This document shows, piece after piece, positions 1-4,546 of a DNA stretch of 20,326 bases. The stretch is from positions 1 through 20,326 of the IMG/VR virus record IMGVR_UViG_3300032278_002184; one strand, written 5' to 3'. This stretch comes from a virus. The position numbers and the translations under genes are program-made. Positions within the stretch are counted from its first letter, which is position 1; every line of letters starts with the position of its first letter. The notes beneath the pieces are model-generated. The model was not told the DNA's origin and made no database searches. It saw only the letters and a list, made by a program, of their open reading frames with translations.

Positions 1-107
1 AAATTTTCAGTTTTATTCTGTTGCTTTCTTTTTTATCCTGGCGGGTCGGGGGGTGGGGTTCATCTCCACGTGTGGTAACACAGACAACACACTCGCTCTG
101 TCATGTC

Positions 108-127
108 TGTTCTCTTCTGTTCTCTTC
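108..127. repeat. 10-bp tandem repeat, two copies
   Basis: The unit TGTTCTCTTC occurs twice head to tail (108-117 and 118-127) in a pyrimidine-rich strand. No gene is nearby and the function is unknown. Confidence 0.6.
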
Positions 128-312
128 TCATTCCTGCTGTTCAACCTGGGCACCGAGATGAAGGTCGACGGTCCCGGCTGGTCGCCAGGACATTTGAAGT
201 CAACATGACTTCTTCCCCGGCAAGTCGCACAGACCGACCGGTCCGTGTCGATCCCCTGCCACGAGGATCGCCTGGGAGCCGTCCCAGGTGCGGCCATCGG
301 CTCCCCCGGTGG

Positions 313-336
313 CACGCCCGGCAGCACGCCCGGCAG
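313..336. repeat. 12-bp tandem repeat, two copies
   Basis: The unit CACGCCCGGCAG occurs twice head to tail (313-324 and 325-336) in a GC-rich block. A further partial echo follows. It could be a slippage product. Confidence 0.55.
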
Positions 337-369
337 TCGGGCAACCCGGCGGCCCCGTCGCCCGGTCCG

Positions 370-399
370 TTTTCGTTTTCGGCGTTTTCGTTTTCGGCG
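370..399. repeat. 15-bp tandem repeat, two copies
   Basis: The unit TTTTCGTTTTCGGCG occurs twice without mismatch (370-384 and 385-399). Each unit holds a shorter internal repeat of TTTTCG. It lies about 110 bases before the start of the 510-770 gene. Confidence 0.65.
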
Positions 400-509
400 G
401 CCCCCCCTTCGATATTTTGGATCGGACCCCAGGGCTCGCGCGTCCCTTGGTTATTAGTTATCCCACGTTCTCCCACGCGACATTTACGATATTGTTAACG
501 ACATTACAG

Positions 510-770
510 ATGATTGAGACACTGGATCGCAAAACCCCTCAACTGGACACCGAAAGCGTTGAATGGATTGCAGCTCGCGAAGAAAATCAAAAAAAATTTG
601 ATTTACCAATTAAGACGTTGCGCAACTACCGAGCCCCTTCGAAGGTCGGTCGCAAAAAACCCGATAAAATGTTCGGAATTGACCGCGACGGGCGACGCTG
701 GCGACGTCAAGGAACGCCAGGATCAATGGTGTACTACTACGTTCCAAGCCTTCCGAAAAGCGTTGAATAA
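510..770 (+). CDS. Small helix-turn-helix DNA-binding protein (excisionase/MerR-like)
   Basis: An 86-residue protein. The pattern, seen directly, is an N-terminal helical half (about residues 8-40, ending in TLRNYRAPSK), a basic middle (RKKPDK), and a C-terminal stretch with FGIDRDGRRWRR and VYYYVP. A short HTH followed by 'G.D..GR.WRR...YYVP' is how I remember small planctomycete winged-helix proteins that act as excisionase-like or regulatory DNA-binding proteins. The specific role is inference. I chose ATG 510 because upstream in-frame sequence (288-509) translates to low-complexity Arg/Pro-rich protein. No good ribosome binding site is visible. The last codons lie inside a cluster of AAAGCGTTGA repeats (757-798), and another copy sits near the 5' end of the gene (553-562), so autoregulation is possible. 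Confidence 0.6.
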   Translation: MIETLDRKTPQLDTESVEWIAAREENQKKFDLPIKTLRNYRAPSKVGRKKPDKMFGIDRDGRRWRRQGTPGSMVYYYVPSLPKSVE

Positions 771-798
771 AGCGTTGAATCAACGCTTTCAACGCTTT
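757..798. repeat. Clustered palindromic AAAGCGTTGA sites
   Basis: Four perfect copies of AAAGCGTTGA lie within 42 bases. Two are on the + strand (757-766, 769-778) and two on the - strand (780-789, 789-798). The middle pair forms a perfect 10-bp inverted repeat with one central base. A fifth copy lies at 553-562 inside the same gene. The cluster overlaps the stop codon of the 510-770 gene. It could be an operator array or a cruciform. It is a poor intrinsic terminator because no T-run follows. Confidence 0.75.
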
Positions 799-854
799 GC
801 TAAAAGCGAGGCTGCCCGTCTGTCGAAGGCATGGGGGAGGACTGATTAGGCGTC

Positions 855-890
855 CCAGGGGCTCCTGTGGCGTCTTTCTGGAGTCCCTGG
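855..890. other. 11-bp hairpin, possible RNA structure
   Basis: CCAGGGGCTCC (855-865) pairs with GGAGTCCCTGG (880-890). The pairing is 11 consecutive base pairs as RNA, with one G-U pair, around a 14-base loop. It would be most stable as a + strand transcript. No T-run follows, so it is not a standard terminator. It could belong to a small RNA or a leader of the 1132 gene. Confidence 0.45.
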
Positions 891-1011
891 TGGAGAGATT
901 GCCTGTAGGCGGTAGCCAGCTGTGTGGGCTTTTGTGGTGGCTGTATGGGGCAGGTATGTGCTTACCGTTCAACAGACGCCGTAGGTTGAAGTCAGGACCA
1001 GCGAGCAGCTG

Positions 1012-1051
1012 ACATAACAAAACATAACAAAACATAACAAAACATAACAAA
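1012..1051. repeat. Four tandem copies of a 10-bp AT-rich repeat
   Basis: ACATAACAAA is repeated four times without mismatch (1012-1021, 1022-1031, 1032-1041, 1042-1051), about 80 bases before the HTH gene at 1132. A 10-bp period keeps every copy on the same face of the helix. This is typical of curved DNA or a cooperative protein-binding iteron array. Confidence 0.85.
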
Positions 1052-1131
1052 ACCTCATCGTAATACGTTGTTGGCTATGAGTTTACAGGGGGCAACTTAA
1101 TTGTCCTTGAAACTAACTCAGGAGACCAGCA

Positions 1132-1422
1132 ATGACTAATCTTCTCTACGGCGCTGATATTGACCGTCGTATCTCATGGCCGGTTGGCCGGGCTGAGCGG
1201 ATGGCCCGGCGAGGCGAGCTTCCCCACGTTCTGCTACCCGACGGATCTATTCGATTCCGGTGGCGAGATATTGAGCCGCTGCTGAAAGAGATTACGCACA
1301 GGGGCGACACGGGATATGTCTGCGCCCAGAGACCGCCCTGCCCCCCCGTGTCCGTGCAGCCTGGACGGCCAGGGCCTCCTGCACCGCCGCTGGCAAGAAC
1401 AGATAACGTTTTCCGGCCATAA
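1132..1422 (+). CDS. Excisionase-like helix-turn-helix protein
   Basis: A 96-residue protein. Residues 1-55 form a compact MerR/excisionase-type unit: 'LYGADIDRR', then 'GRAERMARRGELPH' as the HTH core, then 'LPDGSIRFRW' as the wing, then 'DIEPLL'. I recognise this pattern from small planctomycete and phage DNA-binding proteins. Residues 56-96 are Pro/Cys-rich and disordered-looking. They are encoded where the gene overlaps the opposite-strand gene 1292-1519, so the tail may be an accident of overlap. The start ATG 1132 is well supported by AGGAG at 1120-1124, seven bases away. Its likely role is transcriptional control or recombination directionality. No integrase is visible to pair it with. 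Confidence 0.7.
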   Translation: MTNLLYGADIDRRISWPVGRAERMARRGELPHVLLPDGSIRFRWRDIEPLLKEITHRGDTGYVCAQRPPCPPVSVQPGRPGPPAPPLARTDNVFRP

Positions 1423-1519
1423 GACACGGCACTTTGCCGGAATCAGCTTGATTGCGCAACCAGTCTTGGGTCACGCCTAGCCGCCGCGCCATCCGCGCTA
1501 AAGACATTAACTCATTCAT
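1292..1519 (-). CDS. Leftward HTH (excisionase/MerR family) protein
   Basis: A 75-residue protein on the - strand. 'MSLARMARRLGVTQDWLRNQADSGKVPCLMAGKR' is split here as MSLARMARRLGVTQ, DWLRNQADSGKVPC and LMAGKR. It is a textbook HTH_17-type recognition unit followed by a wing (RYLF) and a closing helix (AAVQEALAVQ). Such proteins bind DNA as excisionases or small repressors. The last 18 residues (GGRAV...CRPCA) are not domain-like and lie in the 131-base overlap with the convergent gene 1132-1422. Two starts are possible (1519 or an internal Met at 1507). A G-rich GGGG motif precedes the first. It reads away from the repeat hub at 1585-2053, which makes it the probable leftward transcript of a divergent control region. 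Confidence 0.7.
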   Translation of the reverse strand: MNELMSLARMARRLGVTQDWLRNQADSGKVPCLMAGKRYLFLPAAVQEALAVQAARTRGGRAVSGRRHIPCRPCA

Positions 1520-1584
1520 CAGACAAACCCCGTAGGTGAAGGATTGCCAGCCACATTAGCCAGCCAACAACCTTATTATGTGGG

Positions 1585-1671
1585 ACGGGGTGTGCGCTAG
1601 AGGCGCGCTACGTGATGAGTTTCGTGCGCATTAAGGGTTTTTTTCGCACGATATGTGCGCGCTGTGCGCGC
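1585..1671. repeat. TGTGCGC-type repeats with adjacent dyad
   Basis: TGTGCGCGC occurs twice in tandem (1654-1662 and 1663-1671). Related TGTGCGC/CGTGCGC copies occur near 1590 and 1623. TCGTGCG (1622-1628) is inverted as CGCACGA (1645-1651), enclosing a T-run. The segment lies just upstream of the leftward HTH gene. It may act as operator sites or as a weak terminator for transcripts crossing the hub. Confidence 0.5.
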
Positions 1672-1685
1672 TGCAGAAACATCCG

Positions 1686-1820
1686 TTGACACAGGTGACA
1701 CAGGTTGTTTCTTATTAGCCACCTTATATTTCACTTACACGCTTACTAATAACGATTCGTTTCTTGTAAGAATTTGGCCTTCGCGTGCTAATAAGGTCGT
1801 ACCTGTGTCAACCTGTGTCA
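1686..1820. promoter_or_regulatory. TGACACAGG double-site inverted repeat with TTGACA boxes
   Basis: The left arm (1686-1719) has two adjacent TGACACAGG copies followed by a CTTATTAGC end. The right arm (1787-1820) is its inverse: GCTAATAAG, then ACCTGTGTCA, then CCTGTGTCA. The arms differ by a five-base block and one base of spacing, and they enclose 67 bases. The outermost copies include TTGACA, a consensus -35 sequence, at 1686-1691. TCTTAT at 1710-1715 is a weak -10 candidate 18 bases later. The layout fits an operator array overlapping promoters, or replication-initiator sites. Function is inferred from arrangement only. Confidence 0.6.
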
Positions 1821-1837
1821 GAATTCTTCCGCTCATG

Positions 1838-1991
1838 AATCGTCGCAAGTCGTAATCCACGCTTCCGTAAACACTTAGGTTGTTTTCCTACCACATTTGC
1901 GACGATTGCGACGGACTTTCCGGGTAAAGGCGCCTATACGCGTTTGGAGAGATTAACCGGAATGTCCGTCGCAATCGTCGCATCGTCGCAA
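1838..1991. repeat. CGTCGCAA iterons forming a long inverted repeat
   Basis: The octamer CGTCGCAA or its complement TTGCGACG occurs at 1841-1848, 1897-1904, 1906-1913, 1967-1974, 1976-1983 (last base differs) and 1984-1991. Within pairs the spacing is 8-9 bases. The segment 1899-1923 is the inverse of 1957-1981 with one mismatch in 25 bases, around a 33-base loop. Such clustered short iterons plus a long dyad are typical of replication origins or complex operators. Confidence 0.7.
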
Positions 1992-2013
1992 CTCAGGTCG
2001 ATTTCTGCAAATA

Positions 2014-2053
2014 TCTGAATTTAAATTCATAGATTTCTGAATTTGAATTCATA
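2014..2053. promoter_or_regulatory. Twin AT-rich palindromes just upstream of 2063 gene
   Basis: TCTGAATTTAAATTCATA (2014-2031) and TCTGAATTTGAATTCATA (2036-2053) differ at one base and are spaced 22 bases apart, about two helical turns. The core TGAATTTAAATTCA at 2016-2029 is a perfect 14-bp palindrome. The second copy ends nine bases before the ATG at 2063. The position and symmetry are those of operator sites for a dimeric repressor controlling the rightward gene cluster. The binding protein is not known. The HTH and LexA-type proteins in this window are candidates. Confidence 0.7.
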
Positions 2054-2062
2054 CTGAGCTAC

Positions 2063-2407
2063 ATGGGAAGAATGGATCGACCACCAGCAACGGCACATGA
2101 GCCTCTGTGGAGCAAGTGGATAGCCCAATGCCTGGGTGGCGAGTCAGAGCACCGCTTTTTCGATGGAAGCCGGGCCGATGTGTTGGCCGATGGTGTGGTA
2201 TGGGAGGTAGAATGGGCAAAGAAGTGGAAAGAGGCACCTGGGCAAGCCATCCTGTACAGAGTGCTCTCTAGGAGCCTGGAAGGAGGTGTGATATTACTAA
2301 CACGGCGAAAATCCACGGAGAAGCTCTATTATCTCCGCTGTTTACTGGTCTGCGAGCAGTCGAACCTCTTGCTCAGGACATGGGACACGATGCCAGGAGG
2401 CGATTGA
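2063..2407 (+). CDS. PD-(D/E)XK-like small nuclease
   Basis: A 114-residue protein. 'HRFFDGSRADVL' (residues 30-41) supplies Asp39. 'VWEVEWAKKW' (46-55) supplies Glu48/Glu50 and Lys53/Lys54. 'GQAILY' (60-65) matches the QxxxY motif of RecB-type PD-(D/E)XK nucleases. A beta strand VILL (75-78) follows. The acid-acid-lysine-Gln-Tyr order points to a metal-dependent nuclease fold, and small phage relatives of this kind are often called resolvase-like or conserved nucleases. Activity is inferred. The Lys spacing after Glu50 is one residue longer than the classical E-x-K, so the pair Glu48/Glu50 with Lys53 should be treated cautiously. No strong ribosome binding site precedes ATG 2063, and ATG 2072 is possible. 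The gene is first in the rightward cluster, directly behind the twin palindromes at 2014-2053. Confidence 0.65.
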   Translation: MGRMDRPPATAHEPLWSKWIAQCLGGESEHRFFDGSRADVLADGVVWEVEWAKKWKEAPGQAILYRVLSRSLEGGVILLTRRKSTEKLYYLRCLLVCEQSNLLLRTWDTMPGGD

Positions 2408-2781
2408 GACCATCAGCAGGATCGGATTTTTGATATGATAGAGGCGTGCTGGATCGCCGGTCTTCGTTTAGCGTGTGGTAAGCCGACAGGCTGCACCCGA
2501 CCCTACACGGGGGCCCCCACCCGCTTGGATTCCTAACGAAGTAGTTGGCAATGGTTTTATCGATGCCATTGTCTTCCTTTCGCGCCGGCGAACTTCCAGT
2601 GGGCTCGTCGATTCGGGAGGTGCTGCGGTTTTTGCCTATCTTTGACGCGGCACCACCCGGATCGGCTTCAGATAACACGCTCCTCGCATTACAATTGAGC
2701 AGGCAGGCGATATTGTTAGCGTGGGGCCCACATATGATTCGATCTATCCAGAGTCACACCCTGATGGTCCGAGGAGATGCT
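2408..2781. other. Gap of about 370 bases without a supported gene
   Basis: A + frame is open from TTG 2545 into the next gene. Its translation before residue 80 or so looks unnatural, and a much better start lies at GTG 2782. A - strand frame (2373-2678) is also open but has no start signal. The gap contains the structured element at 2462-2541. No clear promoter is visible. Confidence 0.5.
2462..2541. other. GC-rich structured element, possible RNA or transposable repeat
   Basis: CTTCGTT (2462-2468) pairs with AACGAAG (2535-2541) to close an 80-base segment. Inside lie GCG/GGT pairing with ACCCGC (2519-2524), a hairpin AGCC-GACA-GGCT (2481-2492) and a perfect palindrome GGGGGCCCCC (2509-2518). 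The segment is richer in G+C than its surroundings. It does not fit tRNA because no T-arm or CCA-proximal pattern is present. Possibilities are a small structured RNA, a cis element or a mobile palindromic repeat. I cannot tell which. Confidence 0.35.
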
Positions 2782-3072
2782 GTGAATGCCGCTCATGATG
2801 ATCATGGCCCTAAAAAACTTCGGGAAAACACGGTCTTTGTCGTTGGTGACGTGTTCCAAGTGAGGGATACAAGTCCCAACCAACAATGGAGAGGAACCCT
2901 GGTCTTCACCCAGAAAGTCAATTCCTGGGGGATTCAGGCGTATCTGGTCCACCCTACACGTAGTGGGCTGCGGCAACGCGAATATGCCCGTTTTAAATGG
3001 AAAGAAATCACCTACGTCGGGAAATCCCCAGATCCAGAAATAGCGACTGAAATCACCCTGGACGAACGTTGA
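2782..3072 (+). CDS. Small beta-rich phage protein of unknown function
   Basis: A 96-residue protein. From about residue 16 it alternates strands and turns: 'TVFVVGDVFQVRD', 'WRGTLVFTQKVNSWGIQAYL', then 'YARFKWKEITYVG'. 'GD.f.V....P..W.G.l..v..v..WG..a' recalls small SH3-like or beta-barrel phage proteins, but I cannot name a function. GTG 2782 was chosen because AGGAG (2772-2776) lies five bases before it. The upstream in-frame extension to 2545 lacks such a signal and looks non-coding. ATG 2764 is an alternative without a good ribosome binding site. The gene ends 71 bases before the next start. Confidence 0.6.
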   Translation: MNAAHDDHGPKKLRENTVFVVGDVFQVRDTSPNQQWRGTLVFTQKVNSWGIQAYLVHPTRSGLRQREYARFKWKEITYVGKSPDPEIATEITLDER

Positions 3073-3143
3073 CAACCAGTTTTGTTTTCAGTATCGTTAG
3101 TGAGCAGGTTCGCAAGCAGGAGTTTTCCGCTGAGAAAACAACG

Positions 3144-3437
3144 ATGCAACCGATGTTCCCACCGTATCTCAAAAGGTTACCCTGGCTCAGTCAGTGGCAA
3201 GTCAAGAATATGTGCGCGTATGTCATACCGATACCACGAGATACCTTCGAATACTCCGAGGGACGCAAAGCGTATAGGGATCGCACAGCATACGCAAATG
3301 GCAACCGTAATGATCCAAAATGCCCTTATCCGACCGGAAATAGCGAGCGTGTTGGGTGGTACACTGGATGGTACGATGAACGTACTAAAGATCGGATCGG
3401 TGAATTACTGGAAAGAAATGGAATGCTATGGCCCTAG
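3144..3437 (+). CDS. RMF-like small protein
   Basis: A 97-residue protein. The C-terminal half carries 'EGRKAYRD' (39-46), 'CPYP' (60-63) and 'VGWYTGWYDERT' (70-81). The order G..A...., then NPY/CPYP, then W..GW is the signature of the ribosome modulation factor family. Bacterial RMF dimerises ribosomes. In phage genomes RMF-like motifs occur in small proteins of unproven function, so a ribosome role here is inference. The first 36 residues are not recognisable, and translation may start later (for example Met23 at 3210). ATG 3144 has only a weak purine stretch before it. The last bases overlap the start of the LexA-like gene (3428), suggesting coupled translation. Confidence 0.55.
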   Translation: MQPMFPPYLKRLPWLSQWQVKNMCAYVIPIPRDTFEYSEGRKAYRDRTAYANGNRNDPKCPYPTGNSERVGWYTGWYDERTKDRIGELLERNGMLWP

Positions 3438-3643
3438 AACAACTCACAGAACGGCAGGGAGAGGTTCTGGAGAAGCTGAGAGAATCCACCGATTCCAACC
3501 GCTGTTTTACCACCATCCGCCAGCTGGGGGACGCTCTGGGGATCAATAGCCTTAATGGCGTCGTGCATCATTTGAAGGTGCTTGAGCGGAAGGGCTACAT
3601 CACGACGGATAGTAATGTGCATAATGGTATCAGATTGACTTAG
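3428..3643 (+). CDS. Stand-alone LexA-type winged-helix repressor domain
   Basis: A 71-residue protein that is almost entirely a LexA N-terminal DNA-binding domain: 'LTERQGEVLEKL' (helix 1), 'TTIRQLGDALGI' (helix 2), 'SLNGVVHHLKVLERKGYI' (recognition helix and wing entry), and a closing 'GIRLT'. In LexA this domain binds the SOS box. The peptidase half with its Ser/Lys dyad and cleavage site is absent here, because the gene stops right after the wing. It should therefore bind DNA without RecA-dependent self-cleavage and may act as a constitutive repressor, an anti-SOS factor or the phage's own regulator. It overlaps the preceding gene by 10 bases (ATG 3428), consistent with translational coupling. 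Confidence 0.85.
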   Translation: MALEQLTERQGEVLEKLRESTDSNRCFTTIRQLGDALGINSLNGVVHHLKVLERKGYITTDSNVHNGIRLT

Positions 3644-3660
3644 AACCTTCCGATGCGCCC

Positions 3661-3969
3661 ATGGCCACCAAAACAATTACGGTCTGCGATACCTGCGGTA
3701 CAGAGATGGCAGATCAAGCCGAAATCCTCATGGCCTTTGAAGATAAAGAGGTATGCGCCGAATGCTGGCGATTGCTGGATCGAGCCGCCAAACGGAATCA
3801 TGTCGTGCTCTCCCAACAATTTGGCGAGGCATCTCAGCTGTTCGTCGACATACTTGAAATGTTCCGAAATATAAAACCCAAGGACTTCAAGGCAGCCTTT
3901 GGAGCTGATGCCGATCGTAAAAGACGAAGGCTCATATCTCTGACATCTCATCTGGATACTTGGGAATAG
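3661..3969 (+). CDS. Small four-cysteine putative Zn-binding protein
   Basis: A 102-residue protein. Two CxxC pairs, Cys9/Cys12 ('CDTCG') and Cys32/Cys35 ('VCAECW'), form a likely zinc ribbon. The rest (45-102) is helical and ends in a basic stretch (DADRKRRR). Such small zinc-ribbon proteins in phages usually bind nucleic acid or host proteins, but I cannot assign this one. The start ATG 3661 lacks a clear ribosome binding site. The next upstream stop lies just before it, so the extent is not in doubt. The 3' end overlaps the convergent gene 3932-4264 by 38 bases. Confidence 0.7.
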   Translation: MATKTITVCDTCGTEMADQAEILMAFEDKEVCAECWRLLDRAAKRNHVVLSQQFGEASQLFVDILEMFRNIKPKDFKAAFGADADRKRRRLISLTSHLDTWE

Positions 3970-4264
3970 GAGAGCCGCGAAGACCCACCATGGCATCCGT
4001 CAGAATGACTTCCACGAAGAATTCGGCTGTTTCAGCCCAATGCCATAGGGATACCTGCTTGCGGATTGAATCCGCTAACACCTTCATCTGCCGATCATCG
4101 AACTTGGTCTCGCTTTCCAATGTTCCCGTAATGACTTGTTGACGAATGCGCAATGGATTTGGCATGTCCACCTCTTTCAGACACTCGTTAATAGACTCCA
4201 TTACAGGCAGCTTTCCGTCTGTGGGACTCAGATCAGTAAAGACCTCGATGCGATAGTAGTACAT
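3932..4264 (-). CDS. Opposite-strand gene of unknown function
   Basis: A 110-residue protein with natural-looking composition. It begins 'MYYYRIEVFTDL' (a likely beta strand), continues with helical segments ('ESINECLKEV', 'DDRQMKVLADSIRKQV') and has a second strand region 'AEFFVEVILTD'. I do not recognise a family. Three points support it as real. The + strand has no competing gene between 3970 and 4303. An AAAAGG-type ribosome binding site lies nine bases before its ATG. Its start is only 40 bases from the divergent GTG 4304. It is the only - strand gene in the window beyond the HTH gene at 1292-1519. It may encode a regulator or accessory protein expressed apart from the + cluster. Confidence 0.55.
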   Translation of the reverse strand: MYYYRIEVFTDLSPTDGKLPVMESINECLKEVDMPNPLRIRQQVITGTLESETKFDDRQMKVLADSIRKQVSLWHWAETAEFFVEVILTDAMVGLRGSPIPKYPDEMSEI

Positions 4265-4303
4265 TCGTTTAGACCTTTTCAGGGTTGCAAAAGGAACAAG
4301 TTA

Positions 4304-4546
4304 GTGGCGAATACATCCTGTCAATACTGCAACAAGACTTTGAACGATGAAGAACGGATCGATGGAGTGTGCCACGATTGCTGGAGCGGGATTGAAAACA
4401 TAAAGGAACAAGATACCGACGAGGACATGGATGATTGTGAGGATACGGATGAGTTCGACGATTTACTGTCTGAAATCTGGGATATTGATGAAGATGATGA
4501 TGAAGATGAGGAGGAGGATGATGAAGATACCGGAGATGTTAAATAA
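4304..4546 (+). CDS. Zinc-knuckle protein with a highly acidic tail
   Basis: An 80-residue protein. Cys6/Cys9 and Cys23/Cys26 make a compact zinc-binding unit in the first 28 residues. The rest is exceptionally acidic: 29 of residues 37-80 are Asp or Glu, with a long run near the C-terminus. Start GTG 4304 has AAGGAA at 4291-4296, seven bases away. The longer in-frame extension to 4136 runs through the opposite-strand gene and lacks such a site. Acidic tails of this kind in phage proteins can mimic DNA or bind basic host proteins. That function is a hypothesis. The stop overlaps the next start (TAATG at 4544-4548). Confidence 0.7.
   Translation: MANTSCQYCNKTLNDEERIDGVCHDCWSGIENIKEQDTDEDMDDCEDTDEFDDLLSEIWDIDEDDDEDEEEDDEDTGDVK

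Larger units (their letters stand above)
1..509. other. Non-coding, low-complexity left end
   Basis: I see no gene I can support here. Frames open on both strands give Arg/Pro/Gly-rich translations of the kind produced by GC-rich non-coding DNA. The stretch is unlike the rest of the window. It contains three short perfect tandem duplications (108-127, 313-336, 370-399), a pyrimidine-rich run around 100-140 and a GC-rich block at 290-400. It may be flanking DNA, a control region or a poorly assembled end. No attachment site can be identified without the other phage end. Confidence 0.5.
799..1131. other. Intergenic stretch with hairpin and 10-bp repeats
   Basis: No convincing protein gene lies here. 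A 71-residue + frame (797-1012) has no start signal and an unnatural composition. The stretch holds a strong RNA-capable hairpin at 855-890 and four 10-bp repeats at 1012-1051. At its end is the ribosome binding site AGGAG (1120-1124) of the next gene. Confidence 0.5.

Noticed and set aside
797-1012. A 71-residue + strand open frame
   Set aside because: No ribosome binding site, and an Arg/Gly/Leu-rich translation. It overlaps the 855-890 hairpin and looks like open non-coding sequence.
1655-1855. A 66-residue + strand frame in the repeat hub
   Set aside because: Its start lies within the TGTGCGCGC repeat and it spans the whole TGACACAGG dyad. Composition and lack of signals point to non-coding DNA.
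2462-2541. tRNA or integron attC site
   Set aside because: Terminal pairing exists, but the T-arm, anticodon arm and CCA-side layout do not fit tRNA. The end motifs have the wrong order for attC (GTT...AAC instead of AAC...GTT).
2545-2781. N-terminal extension of the 2782-3072 gene from TTG 2545
   Set aside because: No ribosome binding site, an unnatural composition and a far better signal at GTG 2782. Kept only as an alternative.
4136-4303. N-terminal extension of the acidic zinc protein
   Set aside because: It runs antisense through a better-supported - strand gene, while GTG 4304 has an excellent ribosome binding site.
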